A stretch of DNA of 64,000 nucleotides from Absidia repens (lineage: Eukaryota > Mucoromycota > Mucoromycetes > Mucorales > Cunninghamellaceae). Under the pieces are notes generated by a model. It had not been told where the DNA came from. It did not search any database and was given only the letters and a program-made list of their open reading frames with translations. Below are positions 38,139-49,110 of this stretch, piece after piece. The stretch is taken from contig MCGE01000020.1 of the NCBI GenBank assembly GCA_002105175.1, forward strand, positions 186,001-250,000. The letters are read 5' to 3'. The translations under genes were made by a program, and so were the position numbers. Positions within the stretch are counted from its first letter, which is position 1. Every line of letters begins with the position of its first letter.

Positions 38139-40441
38139 GAGAAGGTGTATTAAACTTTGCCTTGAATATATCATAGGCGCTACACATGTCCCATGTTTGC
38201 CAAGTGATTTTGATCGGGTTACTCAAGATTTCAAATCCATCCTTGGTGATATCTTTGACCCCAAAACAGCTACCAACGACGATCCTATGTCTTTGAATGT
38301 TGCCGATTTCACAAGCTCAGTCAGTGTCAATGGTCCTCTCAATGTGCAGCAGTACTATGAATTATCAGGTAAGACTTCGCTTTTTCCATCCAAAAAAAAA
38401 AAATAGATTTACTTACGTTTATACCCATTCATTCCACTTAGAATCAAATCAAATCCACTCCAAGTATGGCAAATACCAAGTGAAGAAACGACGACCTGCG
38501 GAACCCAATTTTGACACTTTGCATTCGCCGGATATTGTTGTCAGCCGACACGAAGAATTTATTGAAGGATCACCTAAAATGATTGATTTCTGGGACAAGC
38601 TACGTTTGGAACCCTATTCCCCCAAGAAAAATATCAGCTATTTTGTGGTATGTCCTAATAACGATGAACTGGAATCTGCCGTGCAAGTCTTCTTCAAGGG
38701 GTTGTCTACTGTCTACGAAACATGCTGTCTTGGTGCTCATCATCCTGGCCATATTGGCTCTTATCGCCGTGGCACTGTTCCTGTTCCGCTTTTACGTAAG
38801 TTTTCAGATTTTGTGATGCGTCTTATATTGCCATCTTGCTAATTTTTTTTTTTTTTTTGTTATGCAATTATAGCCGAAGAACAAGGGCAATCAAAACGAG
38901 AACGCCAATTGAAAAGCTATATGACGACATGTGAACACCTTGGTACTTCTTTGGGTGGCGTCATGGCGGAAAATGTTTATATTGTTATTTACATGGTCAA
39001 TCCTTATTCAAACCTCTCTTCTCATATGGATCTCAGTAAATGTTACGATCGACTCATGACGGCCTTTGAAAAAGCACGTTTACAACAACTCAATGCACCT
39101 ATTCCTAGTAGTTCTGCGGCATCGACTCGATTCCCATCTGAAAAAACACGAGCAAGATTAGTCATGCAAATCGTACCGGTTGAACATATTGTGCGGTGTA
39201 CAGATTTTGGAAGCTATTCGAAGAATGGACTCAAGGAAGTCGCATTTTCAGTATACAGCAAATGTCCCACAATTGTGAACAGTCCTAGCAAAAAGATACG
39301 CAACGGAACCACTTCAACAGTCATGACTACCAGCGAAATTTATGCTCCACCCTTTGTTTTGACCAAGGAGATCCCTGATCATGTCGCCTTCACACTCTCC
39401 CCATCACTCAAGGCTCCCGTTATTCTGGAGCAAGACGCTACCTTACATCTAGCATATGGATATAGCTTGGACCGTCGGTGGATGGTGGCTGTTTGGACGG
39501 ACCATCGTGGAGAACTAGTGGAATATGCTGTTTTGCGTGCCTCTTCTAAACAATCAGCGCCCTTTGTGAAAGTTTTCGAAGAAGCTTGGAATCGGACGAA
39601 GGAAATCGCCAGCCAAACGGATTTTGTATGGACCTTTGTGATTGTGAAATTAGGATTGATGTTCGAAAGTGAATTACAAGGTAAATTTTGAAAGAAAAGG
39701 GGGAGAGGATAATTGGGATCATTCGAAACTAATTGTACGATATTTACTTTGATAGCATGGATACATGTGCTTCCTGAAAATGAAAGAGCGGCTGTAGTTA
39801 GTATGGATATGGAGTCATCGCTGCATGTCGATACTTTGGATGGACAGGAAGAATCAATACCATATTATGCACCGGACACACCACAAACGCCACAAACTCC
39901 AAATGTCGGACCCAACCATGTTTCAACACCACCGCCTACACCACAGCAAGTATCTTCTTCAGCAACTACACCCTCGTCATCATCGGCAACAGGAGCAACC
40001 AAAAGTAATAGTGGAACTTCCATTGATACTCTGGATTCAGTAACTACAACGACGACAACGAAGATCTTACTTTTGAATCATCGCGTGGCCTATTCGCGTA
40101 AACGTCAACGGGTATCGGAAGGTGTAACATTGATGGATGCGGTCTCTGATTCAGAAAGTTGGATTCTGCCCTTGGCAAGTGGCTATTTGATCCAGCTCCC
40201 GAAGCAACGGGCACCAACAGCTGCAAGCGAAGAACAATTTGGCCGGACACCTTGCGTTGTAGAATTACATTTGGTATACAATAAAATTCAACACTCTTCG
40301 TACACGACATTGCGGGATATCATCAAACGGTACTATGCTCTCTCTTTTGTCAATATGGTACCCACTGCATTTAATTGTCTACCTCTTCATATTATATTGG
40401 CGGATCGATTGTGGCGTTTGTTATTAGTAGTAGATTATTGA
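33874..40441 (+). CDS. MED13: Mediator of RNA polymerase II transcription subunit 13
   Basis: Nine exons: 33874-33912, 34122-34431, 34530-34662, 34741-34973, 35059-38079, 38177-38368, 38442-38795, 38874-39680 and 39756-40441; the spliced CDS gives 1924 aa. MED13 (yeast Ssn2/Srb9) belongs to the CDK8 kinase module of Mediator in the nucleus. The N-terminus begins MLSDSSLTNILTV, the family start, and the Med13_N domain runs over about residues 1-330. The middle (about 350-950) is disordered with a polyglutamine block at 36091-36181, acidic patches and a KRRKPK/KKKRNKKK basic region. The MID and PIWI-like C-terminal part covers about 1240-1924: YFVVCPNNDELESAVQVFF, LMTAFEKARLQQL, ATLHLAYGYSLDRRWMVAVW and TFVIVKLGLMFESELQAW. 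It ends SFVNMVPTAFNCLPLHI plus the conserved LWRLL tail. Intron 6 contains an A44 run. Confidence 0.96.
36091..36181 (+). repeat. CAA/CAG polyglutamine tract in MED13
   Basis: Mixed CAA/CAG codons encode a nearly continuous glutamine run inside the disordered middle of MED13. Such low-complexity tracts are common in fungal and animal MED13 and often vary in length. Confidence 0.9.
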
Positions 40442-41280
40442 TCTCCCTCCTTACCTCTCTTCCTTTTTTTTGAACAAAAAAAATTGTTATTTGTATAGAC
40501 CCCCTCTTCACAATTTTATTTCCTTTTACACTATCGTTTATTATACTCCTCCACAACAAACTACCTATATCTATTACAAATTTTTGTCTTTTTTATATTG
40601 TCTCACCCTTATTCGTATCTCAATTTTATGTCTTTTGTAAATAAATGAAACCACACATTCAGTTCGTATGACCTGACCGTTTTTTACTTTTGATATATGA
40701 TGAACTTTGATGGTATTTTTTTTTTTTTATGGTGATGGCAGAAACTGGAATTGGGAAAGATCTATTAGGCAATGGGCGGGATATGATTTGTCTTCGCAAG
40801 GTTTAGGATTTCTAAAAATTTCTCCAGGTACTACTAGTGAATTGTACTGTAGTCCAAAAATTTTTATAGAATCGGTAGCCGTGATCCACTACATGTTTTA
40901 TTCTTAATTCCATCGGAGTTGGCAGGCATCAATCAAGCAAGCGGTCCGGATTCGCTATAGTGATTGGTCGAGTTGCACGTTAATACAAAATAGAATCTTT
41001 GGAAAGAAATTTTTTGTCATTGAGGCGTAACAAAACAGAGATAAGATTTATTTTCTAAAATCGTCCATTTGGATTGCTACTAAATGGGTATCTTGAGATG
41101 GGATCAGTGACCGCGATTGCAAATTTTTCAGTGAGATAATGGAAACCGAAGAAACGTGCATAAAACATACTGTACTAGTTGAAAGTCGTTGTATATAAAG
41201 AAACTTAATTTGGGATGATCTTTTTTTTTTTTAACTTTTTATTTATCTTTATCTTTTACTGCCATCATCAGCTCTTCGCT
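40442..41280. other. MED13 3' flank and ZIP transporter promoter
   Basis: No gene seen. T runs at 40719-40728 and 41222-41231. I could not identify a zinc-response element by eye. Confidence 0.4.
40640..40645 (+). terminator. Poly(A) signal AATAAA, MED13
   Basis: About 200 nt past the MED13 stop, after a T-rich stretch. The most likely 3' processing signal of the gene. Confidence 0.4.
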
Positions 41281-42929
41281 ATGAAGCTTTTACAACATTG
41301 TACTTTATTTTTTATCCTTTTATCATGCATTGCATGTCTCACGCTGGCCCAAGGTAAGATTCTACTCAGACACTAAACAATAAAATGCTGGACGGGGATT
41401 TAATTTAATTTTTTTTTTTTTTTTTTTTTGCACTGACAACCATAGTACATGACGAACATGACCATGATCATTCTACTGCCACCGCCACCAACAACACCAC
41501 TGCAGTCGATGAACACAACCATAACGATCATGACCATGATCATTCTACTGCCACCGCCACTAACAACACCACTGCAGTCGATGAACACAACCATAGCGAT
41601 ACCTCTTTGGAGACCGAACATACTCACGATCATGCTGGCCATGATCATGCTGGTCATGGACATTCTCATGCAGCTGGCTATGATGAGGAAACATGTGCTT
41701 TGGAACTCGATCAACCATACGATTTAAATTTCAGAATTGGATCGTTATTCATTATATTGTGTACTAGCTCTATCGGTAATATAGTACTCTCATACATACT
41801 CCTTGATTTGGTTTATTTATTTATTTTTATTTTATATTTTATTTTATAGGTATTTTTTCTCCCATTCTGTTACATCGTCTCCGTCCTTATAAAACAAATG
41901 GAATCCGTTCCTGGATTTTGATTGTTGGAAAGTTTTGTAAGTCCGCCGATCAGTCAAATAAAAATATACAATCAATGTTGCTAATTTTTTTTTTTTTTTT
42001 CAATTTATGAATATAAATAGTTGGTACCGGCATTGTATTGGCTACAAGTTTTGTACATATGCTTCCGGAAGCCATTGAAAGATTTGGATCTCCTTGTCTT
42101 AGTGAAGGCTGGCACTCTTATCATGCGTTTGGTGGGGTTTTTTGTATGATTGCCGCATTTGCACTTCAATTGATCGAATTGGCGGCGATGTCTCACCTGG
42201 ATGCTTTAAAGGCAAAACAACAAAACCAGCATGGCCAAATTACTCCTGGGTTAGCATATGAAAACAAAGTGGTAGATAATGAAGCGATGCACGTGGATAA
42301 TATCAAGACCGCTAAAACTCAAGATGAATGTATGGAGCAAGGTCACGTTCATTCTGCTGGATTCTTGGAAAGTGACGATATGTCTATTCGAAACATTAAT
42401 ACGTTGATGTTGGAACTTGGTATCGCTATTCATTCTATCATCATTGGCATTACTATGGGAACATCATCAGAAGAAACGTTTTTGGTTCTGTTCATTGCTT
42501 TGATCTTCCATCAGGTACGTCAACAAAATGTCATTTTTCTTTATCTTGTTATTGACTTTTTTTATTTTTATTTTTATCTAGTTCTTTGAAGGTATTGCGT
42601 TAGGTACTAGAATCAATGATTTGAATTGTCGATCATGGTTGAAACCTATTGTCATGAGTCTTTTCTTTGTTTGTACTACCCCTATTGGCGTGGCCATTGG
42701 TATTGGTATCAAGTCAGTGATGGACGTGCCTAGTACAATTTTGGCTCAAGCAATTCTGGATTCCTTATCAGCTGGTATTTTGCTGTATAACGCATATATT
42801 TCGTTAATGAGCTCCGAAATCAATCACAGTGTATCCTTCCGACAATCTAGCTTCACGAAAAAGTCCATCTGTTTAATATCAATGTATATTGGAGCTGGTG
42901 CTATGAGCGTCCTTGGATTATGGGCCTAA
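41281..42929 (+). CDS. ZIP-family zinc/iron transporter
   Basis: Five exons: 41281-41353, 41446-41775, 41850-41936, 42021-42514 and 42582-42929, giving 443 aa. Residues 1-23 are a signal peptide (MKLLQHCTLFFILLSCIACL), followed by an extracellular His/Asp-rich region with a duplicated 24-residue unit and then HTHDHAGHDHAGHGHSH. Eight membrane helices follow. Helix IV carries HSIIIGITMG and helix V HQFFEGIALGTRI, the two ZIP metal-path signatures. The loop between helices III and IV (about residues 215-280) has few histidines, unlike many ZIPs, with HVHSAG as its only cluster. The signal peptide and His-rich ectodomain suggest a plasma-membrane or secretory-route importer of Zn2+ or Fe2+; which metal is not decided by sequence. 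Confidence 0.95.
41460..41603 (+). repeat. 72-bp in-frame tandem duplication in ZIP ectodomain
   Basis: Two copies of a 72-nt unit, offset exactly 72 nt and differing at only a couple of bases, each encoding DHDHSTATATNNTTAVDEHN and flanking residues. A recent duplication that doubles a His/Asp metal-binding stretch. Confidence 0.9.
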
Positions 42930-43059
42930 ATACGCACTAATTCCATTCATGTCCCCAACCCTACCCCTCTTTATTTTTTTTTACCATATAATTACTACTA
43001 CCATATACATATCCCCTTTTGCATTTCATTCATTACCCTTGATACGATTGTGATAAATA

Positions 43060-43395
43060 AAATTTTATTGAAAATATAAAAGAGACATGACATATTTTAG
43101 TCAGATGTATATACACACTATGACATTTAATTCTAATCTATTCCAGTAAAGATTTGATAATACTAGTCTAAAATGAGGCTTTTATAATAGAGGATCCTAA
43201 ATCCTGAATCCGAAATGAAAGGGTTTCCCCATGCAACTTGTAATCCCTGTTCTGAAAACGCTTCTAAACTAGTCCTGACACTAACCAAAGATCACCATCA
43301 TCTCAAAGACGTTGAATGGTGAAGAAAAAAAAAAAAGAAAGAAAGAGAGCGGAAAAAAAGAAAACGAGCATGGGACGCGGAATTTGAATGTTTTG
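43060..43395 (-). repeat. Dispersed repeat, copy 7 (partial)
   Basis: Minus orientation. Left end starts at TTTTATTGAAAATATAAAAG right at the ZIP poly(A) signal (AATAAA 43056-43061), continues through ATATTTTAGTCAGATGTATA, the core GGGTTTCCCCATGCAAC and CTAAACTAGTCCTGACAC, and ends at GACGCGGAATTTGAATG. Confidence 0.75.
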
Positions 43396-43441
43396 GTGAA
43401 TGGACGCGATGAATTTTATGCTCGCTTTTTATTTCTATTCG

Positions 43442-43442
<1 letters not shown>

Positions 43443-43493
<51 letters not shown>
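43443..43493 (+). promoter_or_regulatory. T51 tract upstream of Ku80
   Basis: An uninterrupted run of 51 T ends 22 nt before the Ku80 start codon. Poly(dA:dT) tracts exclude nucleosomes in fungal promoters; here it also lies just beyond the terminus of repeat copy 7. Confidence 0.5.
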
Positions 43494-43515
43494 CTAACTT
43501 CTCACCTCTCATATC

Positions 43516-46500
43516 ATGTCTCAAAGAGTGACCAGTTTTATTCTCAATTGTGGTCCAGGAATGTCAAAGTGTCTGCCTGGCCACGAAAAGCCTCTTATAC
43601 AAGAAGGTGTTGAAATCATCATGGATTCTCTTGGGGACAAGGTAGTTCACAAAAAAAAAAAAAAAAAGTTGGTGGTTATTTTTTGTCAATTTGCTTTACT
43701 GAAATGTGACATATATATATTAGCTTCTGGCAGATAGAAAAACGGACAAGGTCAATGTTATATTCTCAGGCACTCAAGGTAATGAACAACAGGGTATTGC
43801 TTTATTTCCTTTTCATTCACGGATACTGATTGATTGATATAATAGAAACCGACAATGTACTGGCCACACAAAGTCCTGGTCAATACAACAATATTACCAC
43901 CATATCCCCTATCATGCAGCCCGATATTGGACTTTTACGACATCTATCTAATGTTACTTCAGAAACAGGAAATGCAAAAGCAGATGGTAAGTGATAAAAC
44001 GAAAAAGGGATATAAATATTGTATTATTCATTACTGGCTTCTCATTTTGGTCGGATTTAGTTATGGATGCCTTAATCCTGGCGATTCATGTTCTTGTCGA
44101 AGAATATGGTCGACTTCGCTACTCCAAACAGATTGTCTTGATTACTGATGCTATGGATCCTATTGATTGGAGAGATGCTGCTGATGTCAAAGCTATGCTA
44201 CAGAAGGAAAATATCAAGTTGGTGGTCATGTAAGTTCATGTACAATTGATACATACAAGTGCACACTTTACTGATGCCTCCATGCCTCTTTTTTCTTTTT
44301 ATATGTTTTATATAATTTTATCAAGTGGCTCTGATTTTGATGCTGACGGTATTATCAAGCACGAAGAGGAAGACCCAAAAATATCAGCAATCAAGGTAAA
44401 AATGGATAGAGCCCTTTCTTTTATTGTCCTTACGCAGTCTTCTTTGTTTTAGGATGCCAATCAACGAAACTGGAAGACTTTGTCCGATAATGTCGAAGGT
44501 GCAACTATGTACAGCATTCAGGAAGCCTACGAAAGCGCAAAGGGGATGAAAACAAAGGAAGTCAAACCAACACCATCATTCCGAGGATTTCTCAATATTG
44601 GCGACCCAGTCAAATATTCGGATCGATCATTAGCTATTGGCATTCATATGTATCCACATATGATGGAAGCAAAGGCGCCTGCGATGAAGAAATGGTCGAC
44701 ATTATCGGATTTAGCCTTGGACGGCGATCAAGCAGGCTCATCATCATCTGAACCTAGAAAGCTCTCACATGGCGTTGAAATGATTCGGAAGTACCGGGTG
44801 AAGGAAGATGACACGTCGAAAACAGACACCCCAACACCAGCATCGTCAGCTAATCTCGACACACAAGAACCTCAGCAGGATGCTTCGGACGAAGTGGACG
44901 AACGCGAACTGGAAAAGGTATACCCATTCGGAAAAACTTTGGTGAAGATTACCCAGGAAGAAGAAGACTACCTCCAACTAAAGACGTCATCTGGCATGTG
45001 GATTTATGGATTTATGAGCAAATCAGCAGTAAGTTATCAATGAAAACCAAAAGGATGATGTTTCTCACGTCCTATTTTTTTCAACCATTAGGTACCGCGG
45101 CATTATCTGTTAGGGCGGGTTTATGTGATCATGGCGGATCCCAAAAACAAAGAATCAGCAGGCATGGCGATAGCTGCATTGGCAAGAAGTCTTTATGAAA
45201 AGGAAGCTGTGGCGCTGGTCCGATATGTCTATCGTGGGAACTCTGAACCAAAAATGGGTATTATATCGCCATTTATCGATGTTGATGTCGACTTGTTACA
45301 GTTTTGCCAGGTAGGTGAAAACAGGAAAGAGCGAAACGTCAGTAATATCAAGATAGGATGTAGTCTCTTACAGTTTTTTTTCTTTCTTTCATTCTCGTTT
45401 TAGGTTCCTTATGCTGAAGATGTGCGACAATTTTACTTCAAAAGCCTGGACAAGATTACAATGAAGTCTGGAAAAGTGATCACGGAAGATCATCCCCTTT
45501 TACCAACGCCCGAAATGAAGCAATCTATGGCAACGTATATCAAAAATATGGATTTGACTAGTGTGTAAGTGGTTGAAGGAAGGAAATACGTCTACATATA
45601 TACACACACAAGGGACGGGAAACATATATAACAAGATGACTTACCGTTTGCTCTCTTTAATAGTGATGATCATGACCATTATGTGCCTGAAGATTCATTC
45701 AACCCATTGATCTGGCGAACCAATACCGCTATCAAGACACGTGCACTGAATGAAGCAGCCCCGATACCCGAAGTACATCCCAAATTACTTCAAAACAGAA
45801 CAATGCTCAAGGAACTGGAAACACGAAACGCTGACCATGTGAAAGAAATGATATCATTATTCAATGTGAAGAAAGGTAATGGAAAGAAAAAAAAGACATC
45901 CGATTTGAACTATGACAATAATTTTTTTTTTATCGTGTCTAGTTGAAAAACAATCGCTTTCAAAACGCGGCCGCGGTGCTGCCGGAAAAGGGGAATCGAT
46001 TGCAGATACCAGCCAGATGACATCCATTGACGAATTGGTAGCCGGTAGTGATAGCAAGCGTGCAAAGACGGAAGACAAGGGCGGTGACAGCACCAGTAGC
46101 AAGACAAAGCAGTTATCGATTGGACCGGCCGATCCGGTGAAGGATTTTTTGGCAATGCTTGCCGATGAACAAGATTTGGTGACAGCGGCAGTGACACAAA
46201 TGTCTGCATTGATTCTACAGCTTATGACCACTTCTTTTGGCGACCAGCATTACGACCGAATCATGACATGTTTGAAGGTATTCCGTGAAGCAGCAGCAAA
46301 AGAGAATGAAGCCGGCGCATTCAACCAGTGTCTCCATCAACTCAAAGAAATGATCAACCCCGCCAACCCAAGGTCAAATCGCCGTGAATTTTGGCAAATG
46401 TTGCAAAAGGAATCTCTTAGTCTGATTACAAAGGATGAAGCGGATGATGATGAAGTGGCTCTTGTGACAAAGGATGATGCAATCAACGTAAGTCTCCTCC

Positions 46501-46750
46501 CGTCCAAAAGTCGTATATGAAAAGCCAACTCTTCCTCACCTTTTTTTTTTTTTTTTTTTTTGTAGTTTTTGAAGGATACACAGCAAGAAACTCAAGCCTC
46601 CAAGATACAACCAGATCAATCCGAAGATAAAGATAAAATGTCTACCGAAGACCTGGTAAGAGAGAAAAGAAAAAATGATGGCTGTGGGTAACTGTTACAT
46701 CTTGACTAAATACTTTTTTTTTTTTTTTTTAGCTTGCCATGATGGATTGA
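43516..46750 (+). CDS. KU80: Ku80 subunit of the Ku DNA end-binding complex
   Basis: Twelve exons: 43516-43641, 43724-43778, 43846-43986, 44061-44229, 44326-44395, 44453-45028, 45092-45310, 45404-45564, 45664-45875, 45943-46487, 46566-46655 and 46733-46750; 793 aa. Ku80 pairs with Ku70 as the ring that loads on DNA double-strand ends for nonhomologous end joining. An N-terminal von Willebrand-type domain (about 5-235) is followed by the Ku beta-barrel (about 255-545), with GFMSKSAVPRHYLLGRVYVI and SPFIDVDVDLLQF. A basic NLS-like SKRAKTEDK lies near 620. Residues about 640-760 form the helical Ku C-terminal domain (DPVKDFLAML, CLKVFREAAAKENEAGAFNQ, LSLITKDEA), and the protein ends STEDLLAMMD, resembling the DNA-PKcs-binding tail of animal Ku80. 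The final exon has just six codons including the stop. Confidence 0.95.
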
Positions 46751-46822
46751 CGAGCCCACGAAACATAGCATAGAGTAGTTTTGTATTTTGTAGTTACTCA
46801 ATCTTATGATATTATAGTTTTT

Positions 46823-46828
46823 AATAAA
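46823..46828 (+). terminator. Poly(A) signal AATAAA, Ku80
   Basis: Seventy-two nt past the Ku80 stop, the usual spacing. Confidence 0.5.
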
Positions 46829-47160
46829 ATTGATTTCTTTAGTTTTTATTTTTATTGTCTTTTACGTTGTCCCAATATTGTTATTTATAATAAGAAAAAT
46901 ACATACATAGACATCTGTGACTTTTGCCTTTTATTATGGTCCCATACTGAAATTTCTATTTTATATTATTGTTTAGTCCAATCTTTCCAGATAGCAAATT
47001 TCTATGCATCATCCTCTTACTTAGAAAGCCGGCCTGAAAACCATATGACAGTTGTGATGTGTTTATTGGCAATGAAGTTGTTAACCACGTAATATGATAT
47101 TGTAGCAAAGGTGCAAAGAAACAAAGTTTTATAAATAAAAAAAAAGAAGCCCTTGCAGAA

Positions 47161-47300
47161 GCATTTTGAAATTGATCAGTTTTGGCTGAGGAAATTGCAA
47201 CACCAAGAAGTGTAAAAAAAAAAAAAGGAAAGGTTATGCTGCTAAGCGAAACGTCTTACAGTGAGCTTCAATCATGCATTCTTTTTTTTCATGCATCCAC
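47161..47300 (+). repeat. Second dispersed repeat family, copy 1
   Basis: Begins GCATTTTGAAATTGATCAG and continues TTTTGGCTGA. The following A-rich and CAGTGAGCTTCA segments align with CAGTGGGGTTCA in the copy at 54215, and GCATCCACCA occurs downstream in both. Boundaries approximate. Confidence 0.55.
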
Positions 47301-48117
47301 CACGGTTATTTTTTTACACCCATTGATGAAATTACCTCATTCCGTATTTTTGAATCCCTCTCAGTACAAAAAACGTGTAGTAGACGGAGTACTGAGCATG
47401 ACGGTTGACCGAAGCCGACCCATTTTGCACATACACACGAACTTTTTTTTTTTGTCCCCGCACATGCACCATACAACCTAATTGTACTGTAACCCCTATT
47501 CAACAATACAAAATAAACGCATGAAATACGATAAAAAAACTAAAAAAGGCAAAACGCACTTTATTCAAACGTATATGTAAATGAAAACAACTAAACGAAA
47601 CAAGATCAATAATTAATATTATGACCTTATTTAAAGTAAGCCAATTTAAGATAGATTTGGGTAAGTGTGATGCGAACTATGGTGTCGTAGGTTAAACAAA
47701 CAGTAATATAAACTCTCATAAAAGAATCCGGTCAAAGTGGATAAACTTCTCCATAATGAATGACGAACTATTTTACAGTGAAGGGGTGGGGGCAATAAAT
47801 TAAACTAATCCAAATGGAATCAATTTAAAGTCAAAGACATGAATAGAGTTAAACAGCCAAGTTGTAAAGATTGTTGAATGGTAATGGTTGTTTCAAATAG
47901 GTATCAGACCTCGATGTTGCTGATATTGACTGCAGTACAAAGAAGACGGAGTCACCATACTGCCATTATTGAATGGTGGTGGTGATGGCTGTCATGGTGT
48001 TTCTTGGTATTTATTGCTGTAAAAAGGGAGAGAAGCAATAAAACATTTTTTGTTTGTACAAAGGTAAAAAAAGAAAAAATAATGCAAGGCAATCCTCAGG
48101 GAGAAAAAAAAAAAAAT

Positions 48118-49110
48118 TCACCTCCCGCCCACGTGAAAATTGTTTATTCATTCCTAGTTACAAATTTTCGCTCTCTTTCTTTCTTTCTTTCTTTCTTTCT
48201 TCACAATTGTGGCTCCTATGAGTGTTTGGTGGACTTAGATTAGTATCAGGTCTAGTTTAAAGTGTTTTCAGCTCAGGGATTACAGGATGCATGGGGAAAC
48301 CCTTTCATTTTGGATTCAGGATTTAGCACCCATGGTTAGTTGACTTTTTGGAATCTCCATTAGTATAGTTTAGCATTAGTTTGTATATAGTTTATGCCTA
48401 CGCCTCAATAAAATATGAATAACTTTACTTGCTCAATGAAAATGTCCCATTAGTCTTCCTCATGTCTTGTCAATAGATCCCTTTTGTTTTACCATCACCC
48501 ATTATGATTCGCGTTGACCATTACAACGTTTCAATGAAAGATATCCCCTTTGCCTTTTTTTTTTTAGTCGTAGAATACAATATAACAGTTCTATTTTTAC
48601 ACTTGTCTCTTTAGATTAATGTTGACTATTCTTGAATCTGGTGTTTGACTCACGCCTGTTTCCACCGAAAAACATTCCATTGAACCCCTCCTTACAAAGA
48701 ACACCCCGCCTTTAGTTTAGTATCTACAATATGCTTCAATAAAGTATGTCCTTTTTAATAACCATCTTCTGTACCATCGTATAGTAAAAAAAAAAAAAAA
48801 TGTTACTATTGTGGCTATTTTATGAATACCCAACCAAATATATGCTTCTTAACTCTCCCTCACCCACTATGACTACTTTCCTCCCTAATAATTGACAGCC
48901 TTAGATCATTTTGTGTTCAAAGATGCACATATCATAACTCGACCAATCATATAAATGAAACTTGATCGTGATGTGCTGTACTGTACTACGCATATAGTCG
49001 ATGCTATACAGAACTTTGCACAGCTTTCTAACTTATCTATGATTACTTTACCCACCCTCTCCCTGAAGTCTACCGTCTGGTTGAAGCTCTATGTTATTTA
49101 ATATGAAAAA
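48118..49110 (+). repeat. Dispersed repeat, copy 8 (near full length)
   Basis: Starts CTCCCGCCCACGTG, then a CTTT-rich block with (TTTC)7 at 48173-48201, the core (GATGCATGGGGAAACCC at 48286-48302, then TTTCATTTTGGATTCAGG) and a chain of degenerate units each led by an AATAAA-like box near 48410, 48533 and 48739. It ends with CTATGATTACTTTACCCACC and TACCGTCTGGTTGAAGC, matching copies 2 and 9. No ORF. Confidence 0.8.

Larger units (their letters stand above)
42930..43515. other. Spacer between ZIP transporter and Ku80
   Basis: Almost entirely filled by repeat copy 7 and the T51 tract; the ZIP 3' flank occupies the first 130 nt. The Ku80 promoter must therefore use repeat-derived sequence. 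Confidence 0.5.
46751..48117. other. Spacer downstream of Ku80
   Basis: Contains the shorter second repeat (47161-47300) and, around 47555-47620, a stretch (ACTTTATTCAAACGTATATG) resembling a decayed internal unit of the dispersed repeat. No gene is supported. Confidence 0.35.

Noticed and set aside
41400..41714. 104-aa minus ORF opposite the ZIP His-rich region
   Set aside because: Antisense of the duplicated GAC/CAT codons; no independent support.
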